Shown: positions 57,911-64,000 of the stretch, in pieces
How the letters are laid out: every line of letters begins with the position of its first letter
Position numbering within the stretch: position 1 is the first letter of the stretch
Assembly (NCBI RefSeq): GCF_947179165.1
Contig: NC_077245.1
Coordinates: forward strand, 51,279,286-51,343,285
DNA length: 64,000 nt
Direction: 5' to 3'
DNA from: Solanum dulcamara
Taxonomy: Eukaryota; Streptophyta; Magnoliopsida; Solanales; Solanaceae
The notes under the pieces: model-generated
Seen by the model: only the letters and a program-made list of their open reading frames with translations
What the model was told of the DNA's origin: nothing
The model's database searches: none
Position numbers and translations under genes: made by a program

Positions 57911-59052
57911 CTTCTTTAAAATAAGTTTTAAATAGTTTTTTTTATTATTTGGAGGGATGATTACATGTCTACTACTTATGTAACAGACTTTATTTTGGCC
58001 AATGAAAAAATCTCTCCGTCGGGTTTCGAGGCCTCTCCATTTTAAAGACGGAAATTTTAATTTAAGTTTACATTATATATTATATATTACAAGTTGAAAT
58101 TGGCCGATGAAGAAATTACCGTTGCTTTCCAAGGCCTCCCATGTTCATAAGAAGGGTTTTATTTTTGTATTAGTATTATTATTATTATCGTTATTATTTT
58201 TATTTTTATTATTACTATTCATATTATTTATTATTAACATGTTTACTAAGTATTTCTACAGGCGCTGGAGCAAAATTGACTGATATGCAATTTTATGTAT
58301 ATCTGATATACAAGAAAACTGTTGGTTGTATGCACTAATATACAGTGTATATACAGTTGTGATATACATCAGAATTGGCCCAAAAGCCCAAAATGCAGGT
58401 GGCCCAACAGCTTAGTCTAGGCGTACAGAAACTAAGTGTCGGGCCATATTTTTATATGTTCATTACTTATTTTTATTTATTATTTTATTGATTCGGTTTG
58501 TAATAATTAATTTATTTATGTCGTTCATGATTTTCTTAGCTATTAATTTTAATTTGTTTTAACCTAATTAGATTTCCTAAAGATAAACCAATTCATGTTA
58601 ATTTATTCTTAAAATAATTTTCTATATTTACTTAATCATTGATAAACTTTTACTTCTTTATATATATATATATACATGTATATTATAATCAAATGTTTAA
58701 GTTTTATCAATTCTGTTATTTATTTTTTTATTTTTTTCTAAAAAATAATTTCAAAGTCTTCGTTTCCTTTTAAATTAATATTTTTCAAAGTTAATCAAAT
58801 AATTTTCAAATCGTTGGATAACCGCATGTTAGCGGCTATTTTAAGTGCTAAAACCTTCTTAAAATAGTAATATGAACCTCGTAGCCTTTTTCTCTAAATT
58901 TTTAAGACTAAAATCTGTTAGAGTCTTTTAAATTAAGTTTTCTTAATTTTTTAAAAAAATTAAGTGACGACTCCTCTTTTACTAAAATTGATTTTTTCTT
59001 ATAAGGATAAAATTAATTTTACACTTTGTCCATTTTTCGACATAACAATATG

Positions 59053-60340
59053 ATTGAACAATCAACTAATAATCAATTTACTATAGTAATTTCAACTTAT
59101 ATGTGTTATTTCTCAGTTGATCATATATTACTTGTCAAATTAATATCTCAACATATAAGATTGCTATTGAATCTAATTTTTAGTTTTAAATTGGACTAAC
59201 ACCACCCCATCTATCATTAGATATGATTTATCTATCCAACTAATACCCAATTTACTATAGCAACTAAGTAACTTGTTATAGAAACATTCAACAACTGCTA
59301 GAAAATTCACAACAACTCACTAACTTACTATGAGAAGTTTCAGCAGTTACTAAATGAGTCCTAGCAAGTATATAACTTGCGAATACATTTTACAATAATT
59401 GCTATAAAACTTCCAACAATTAGCTACTAAATCTAACTTTTAACCTAAAATCAAACTAACAACACTCTAATTATCAATAAATATGATTGACCAATCAACT
59501 AATAATTAATGTACTATAGTAATTTCAACTTATATGTGTTATTTCTCAGTTGATCATATATTACTTGTCCAATTACTATCTCAATGTATAAGATTGCTAT
59601 TGAATCTAATTTTTAGTTTTAAATTTGAATAACACCACCCCATCTATCATTAGATATGATTTATCCAACCAACTAATACTCAATTTACTGTAGCAACTGA
59701 CTAACTTGTTATAGAAACATTCAACAACTACTAGAAAATCTACAGCAACTCACTAACTTGCTATGAGAAGTTTCAGCAGTTGCTAGATGAGTCCCAACAA
59801 GTAGATAACTTGCTAATATATTTTACAACAATTGATATAACACTTTCAGCAACTAGCTACTAAATCTAACTTTTAACCTAAAATCAAACTAACAACACTC
59901 TAATTATCAATAAATATGATTGACCAATCAACTAATAATTAATGTACTATAGTAATTTCAACTTATATGTGTTATTTCTTAGTTGATCATATATTACTTG
60001 TTCAATTACTATCTCAACGTATAAGATTACTATTGAATCTAATTTTTAGTCTTAAATTAGACTAACACCACCCCATCTATCATTAGATATGATTTATTCA
60101 TCCAACTAACTAACTTGTTATAGAAACATTCAACAACTGCTAGAAAATTCACAACAACTCACTAACTTGCTATGAGAAGTTTCAGCAGTTGCTAGATTAG
60201 TCCCAACAAGTGGATAACTTGCTAATACATTTTACAACAATTGCTCTAATACTTTCAGTAACTAGCTATTAAATCTCTGCTAAATATAACTTTTAATCAA
60301 AAATTGAACTAACGCCACTCTAATTATCAATAAATATGTT
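59053..60340. repeat. 433-bp tandem repeat array, three units
   Basis: The marker CTATAGTAATTTCAACTT occurs at 59081, 59514 and 59947, an exact 433-bp period. Each unit holds AACAACTGCTAG and a CAGCAGTT[A/G]CTA motif (near 59291 and 59341; 59720 and 59775; 60134 and 60183). The array begins with a half-unit at 55740-55944, before the inserted solo LTR. The third unit carries a short deletion near 60095 and ends at about 60340 in a further AACAATTG-rich stretch to 60550. It lies between the convergent transposase and DUF1985 genes. Confidence 0.92.
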
Positions 60341-61106
60341 AATGTATTTTATAATAATTGTTAGAATATTTTTCCAAATACATAATTTGTTGAGGTATCA
60401 ACAACTACCAAATAAAATTAAGTAAATAACTAACTTGTTGTATTTCATAACAATTGGTATAACTATCCTAGAAAGAACCTAACTTGCTGACTTATATTAC
60501 AATAATTGCCAGAAGATTTTCAGCAATTTCTACAATTGAACAATTTCCACAACATAATTTAATAATTAAAAAATAAAAAAACACCAATTGTAACATGAAA
60601 CAAATTCTAATATTCAATACAAAAATTATTATTTAATAATGCCGACTTATTCAAACATTCGATAAACTAATAACAAAATATAATTACAATATATTATTTT
60701 TTATTCAACTACGACAATAAATTCTTCTCAACATTACCCTCAACCCCCTTCTCCAGTGCATCATCTACAGATTGTTGCTCTTTTGTAATCTTCACTTTTT
60801 TTCTTGGCACTTTTCAATTCTTTTGAAATTTCTCTTTTCTTTTTTTGTAGTCGAACTGGAATATATGGCGATGAAATCTTTGATGATGGAATGATACCTC
60901 TCTTAGACATCATGGTATTGATGGCTTTCTCTAAAGAGTCTAGCCTTTTAAGCACTAATTCATTCCTCTCATTACACTTTAAACATTCGCAAGAAGTTCA
61001 AGACACTTTAGAGGTACCTGCATCAATAGTAAAATATTTACCTATTGTGAATGGAGTTTGAATATCTCAAGAACAAGGTACTTTAGAGGTATCTACATCA
61101 ATAGTA

Positions 61107-61361
61107 AAAATATGAAAATAATTGAATAAAATTATACCAACAGAATACAATCAACAACTGACTTCTGAAAATATATTATAGCAGCAGTTGTGGGTAACAG
61201 GTGCTGCATATTCTTCAACAATTGCTATAAATTATGTAGTCATTACTGAAAAATATGCAACAACTGCTACAAGAACCTGCAGTTATATTATAATTCAAAA
61301 ATTAGTTTGCAGCAGTTGCCACATATGTTTCAGCACTTGTTTTAATAAAATAAGGCTTAGA
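61107..61361. repeat. Intronic direct repeat D (with motif cluster)
   Basis: Matches 61831-62110 over about 260 bp, ending in the same phrase TTTTAATAAAATAAGGCTTA. Contains AACAACTGCTAC (61258) and CAGCAGTTGCC (61311). Flanked by copies of TTAGAGGTATCTACATCAAT, so a short coding exon was duplicated along with the intron. Confidence 0.88.
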
Positions 61362-61830
61362 GGTATCTACATCAATAGTACTTTAGAGGTATCTACATTA
61401 ATCGTAAAAGATTTACCTATTGTAATTGTAATTTGAATATCTCCTCCGCCAACCCCACGATCACCAAAATCAGTACCAACAACTGGAGAAGATCCTCCTC
61501 TTTCACTACTATCACCAAGATCACCAAAATCAGTATTCATAATTGGAGATGATCCTCCTCTTCCACCGGCACAAGCATCAATATCACCAACACCGACAAC
61601 ATCTGTTAGAACAATATCAATAACTTTTGAAGAATTGAATTCATCATTAACCACAATAAAATCTCTTTTAATGATTGTCACTCCATCAAATCTTTCACTA
61701 ATTTTTCAAATTTTGGGTCTTGTTTCTCTACTTCCAAAAGTACAAATCCATTCAAAAAGTCTATCTGTTCCTCACTTTCAGTAGGAAGTATCCACGGGTA
61801 TGGAATCTACATATCAATTATTTTAATAAA

Positions 61831-62110
61831 TGCAATAAAGTATAAAAATAATTGAATAAAATTATACCAACAAAATACAATTAACAACTGACTTCTAAAA
61901 ATATATTATAGCCACAGTTATGTGCAATAGTTGTTGCATATTATTCAGTAATTGCTATAAATTATGTAGTCATTACTGAAAAATATGCAGCAACTGCTGA
62001 AAAAAATACATCAATTGCAATAAGAAACTGCAACTATATTATGTTTCAAAAATTAATTTACAGCTGTTACCGCATATGTTTCAGTAGTTGTTTTAATAAA
62101 ATAAGGCTTA
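61831..62110. repeat. Intronic direct repeat E (with motif cluster)
   Basis: Second copy of repeat D, 720 bp away. Contains CAGCAACTGCTG at 61988 and several weaker copies. Confidence 0.88.
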
Positions 62111-63589
62111 TCGAGTCTTTCGGAGGATTAAATAATTCATGAGTCTCAATTCTACTTTTATTGCTCGCTGTCAGCCATCTAAGGATCCTTGGAGACGACA
62201 CTTCTTCATCAAACTCTTTAAATTATTTTGAAGGTAAGGAATGGCTTCAAATGTCCAAGCTTAAATAAAATAATATCATAAATAATCAGAAAAATAATAA
62301 GTAAAATATAGACATATTGATACTAAAATAAATACTAAATAATATTTACCATAAAAGCCCACGGAAAGCCACAAAGATTGATGGTTTTAGCATATGAATT
62401 CGCAGCCTTTATTAGATACTCTAATGTGAGAGTATAACTTTCTCGACCCCATGGATAGGCACAAAATGCTTTCCGGTCAGATGAGAGTTTAAACCAAGAA
62501 GCACGAGCATTTGTATTCGAATCTTTACCATAGAGAATACAGTGTACAAAAAAAAATAAACACAATGACTTTTTTACATTTTTTTGATTTTCTGAGACTT
62601 CAAAAACTCAAGCAACTCCTTCCATTTGCAATGCTTCTTTTTTATCGCATCAACAAATTTTTTATATATTTTGTCTACCTTTGTTAACTTGGCGGCATAG
62701 TGATGAGGTAGATGACTGTTTAAACCAGTTACAATGGCGAACTCTTTCATGCCAAAGCAAACAGACATGCCGCAATAATTTATTCAAAACTCATCATTTC
62801 TCTCACTTTTAATCCCGTGCTGAAGAAGTTGAAACCCCAACTTCATTTGAAATCGAGCATTCACACTTTTATCTAGATCTAGATATTTTCCAAACACTAT
62901 AGACCCAAAGAATTTTTCCAAATTTTGATTCTGGAGTATTTCTCTAAAATCTATAAATGGTTTTCCCAATTATGATCATACCACAAGATCACCTATTATA
63001 TCTGGATGGGTATTCATAGGTATCTCAAATACATAAGATAGATAGTTGATAGGCTTGACTGAACGACTGAAAACTAAAGGACTGACGGCTGAAGGACTGT
63101 CAATTGAAGGACTAGTGGCTGAAGGATTGGCAACAGAAGGGCTGACTGGTGGTGACTCAGGTACAGGTTTATCATGACATCTTTTTGATTTAATTTCATT
63201 CTCTCTATCCTCATCCTTATGCTCAACCTTATCTTCTGAAGCCTCACTATTATCTTCGGTTCTTTTTGAATTATCAGCAACATCAGAGTCATGTACATCA
63301 TCCTCATCTTCTGTTTCCTCACCATTATCTTCATTTTTTTAGAATTATCAGAATCATGTATATCCTTGGAAGAATCATATTTTTCTTTAGATTCTTCCTC
63401 TTCTTCTTCTCTAGGGTGCTACGAATTCTAATCAGTAATGGCAATCTCAGCAAGATTAGTCAATTGTATTTCATCAATATCTTTATTTTTTTGTTCTTCA
63501 ACCTCTTTTTGTGTACTACTTTGCTTTCTTTTTGAACTTCTAGTAGGAACATAAGCTCTACAATTTTTTCTTTTAGTTCGAGCCATTTA

Positions 63590-63943
63590 ATCTGTACACC
63601 TGAGATAAAATAAAAATAATTTGTTAGTTTAAATAAATCAAATTTAAGAATATAATATCTAACAAAACATTAATGAATCCTAGACTAAATTAGTATTAAC
63701 ATTAGAAATGATCAACCCAAATTAAAAACAACATTTTAACATAAAACATATGACTACAACCCCAAATTGTTATTGAAATATATTAAAAAGCAAAAAAAGA
63801 GAAAATTATCAAATCACTTTAACAAACAATTAAAATAATCAAGCCTACACTTAAATAAAAATCATAATCAATACTAAAAAGCAATAATAGAGATAGTAGC
63901 ATGAAATAAAATAAAAAATAAAAGAAAGGTAATAACAACAAAA
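63590..63943. other. AT-rich upstream region of DUF1985 gene 2; no gene
   Basis: The right end of MULE element 2 is not reached with certainty within the window. No TATA box or terminal repeat is convincing, and the TAGCANNTGCTA-like motif is absent. Confidence 0.35.
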
Positions 63944-64000
63944 AGGGCAGTCCGGTGCACTAAAACTTTCGCTATGCGCAAGATGCGAGAAAGGGCCTGA
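63944..64000 (-). mobile_element. TS-type SINE, cut by the window edge
   Basis: GGGCAGTCCGGTGCACTAAA and GCTATGCGCAAGATGCGAG match the same part of the SINE at 43614-43770, read on the minus strand. The 5' half lies beyond the window. Confidence 0.85.

Larger units (their letters stand above)
55945..59047 (+). mobile_element. Solo LTR (TGTTGACACCC family), TSD ATATG, in the 433-bp array
   Basis: Starts TGTTGACACCCAATTTTGAC and ends CATTTTTCGACATAACA. Perfect duplications ATATG lie at 55940-55944 and 59048-59052. 3,103 bp; no PBS, purine tract or coding region. Removing it restores a continuous 433-bp repeat unit. It differs in family from the TGTAACACCC LTRs. It contains four different tandem repeats. 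None of the TAGCANNTGCTA-like clusters occurs inside. Confidence 0.92.
60761..63586 (-). pseudogene. DUF1985 domain protein of MULE element 2, pseudogene
   Basis: Reads leftward from ATG 63586: basic start MARTKRKNCRAYVPTRSSKR, long acidic Asp/Glu/Ser linker, Ser/Pro-rich stretch (63170-63070), then DUF1985: LGFQLLQHGIKSERNDEF, CFGMKEFAIVTGLNSHLPHH, HCILYGKDSN, YPWGRESYTLTLEYLIKAAN and LCGFPWAFM (62970-62345). After an intron, TFEAIPYLQNNLK and RILRWLTASNKSRIE-like (62260-62130); after another, PYPWILPTESEEQIDF (61800) and a Gly/Asp-rich region (61560-61440). The last part ECLKCNERNELVLKRLDSLE and NTMMSKRGIIP (60990-60870) is the conserved tail that precedes Ulp1 in Solanaceae relatives, but no Ulp1 (C48) domain follows; it stops at 60761. 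Stops near 63430 and 62975 and frameshifts near 63340 and 62570. Its introns hold motif clusters. Confidence 0.85.

Noticed and set aside
59053..60340. CRISPR-like array
   Set aside because: Direct units are 433 bp without short repeat-spacer pattern; the genome is a plant nucleus.

Overview
This is plant nuclear DNA, almost certainly from a Solanaceae (Solanum-type) heterochromatic region. It is AT-rich and has no intact conventional gene. It is packed with Ty3/gypsy chromovirus (Tekay/Del-type) LTRs of 2.4-3.1 kb, carries the tRNA-Lys-derived SINE typical of Solanaceae and a Solanaceae-type foldback MITE, and holds decayed Mutator-like (MULE) transposases and DUF1985 genes. Every coding region I can recognise is broken by stops, frameshifts or insertions.

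Layout. 1-0.43 kb: fragment of a NIN-like (NLP) transcription factor gene, minus strand. 0.96-2.6 kb: MULE transposase pseudogene, plus strand. 2.8-8.6 kb: solo LTR with a second solo LTR nested in it, both minus strand. 8.7-9.7 kb: large hairpin (inverted repeat). 9.8-10.2 kb: GRF zinc-finger pseudogene with a TATA box. 10.5-12.9 kb: solo LTR. 13.1-15.4 kb: DUF1985 pseudogene, minus strand. 15.5-17.9 kb: gene-free AT-rich DNA. 17.9-18.2 kb: LINE reverse-transcriptase fragment. 18.7-42.3 kb: one Tekay-type gypsy element of about 10 kb, swollen to 23.7 kb by four later insertions (a solo LTR within a solo LTR in its 5' LTR, a complete coding-less LTR retrotransposon in gag, and a minus-strand solo LTR between reverse transcriptase and RNase H). 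42.3-43.9 kb: older LTR fragment. 43.6 kb: SINE. 43.9-44.4 kb: vacuolar ATPase subunit A pseudogene carrying a MITE. 45.1-46.6 kb: second NLP pseudogene. 47.2-63.6 kb: second MULE/DUF1985 unit, split by a 6.5 kb block of LTR-retrotransposon DNA and by a 3.1 kb solo LTR. 63.9 kb to the end: start of a second SINE.

How the parts relate. Both MULE units have the same plan: a plus-strand transposase facing a minus-strand DUF1985 gene that lacks a Ulp1 protease domain. In the second unit all the non-coding DNA that belongs to the element (upstream of the transposase, a 433-bp tandem array between the genes, and two introns of the DUF1985 gene) is peppered with a near-palindromic 12-mer (TAGCANNTGCTA-like), while the retrotransposons inserted into it lack it. 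This resembles the Arabidopsis VANDAL transposons, whose DUF1985-type protein VANC binds clustered short motifs in its own element and removes silencing. I regard it as the most interesting candidate here; functional equivalence is inference.

Eight LTR insertions have perfect 5-bp target-site duplications read directly from the sequence, giving a well-resolved nesting history. Seven are solo LTRs and one is complete. All calls come from reading the sequence and from memory of the families; no database search was run.
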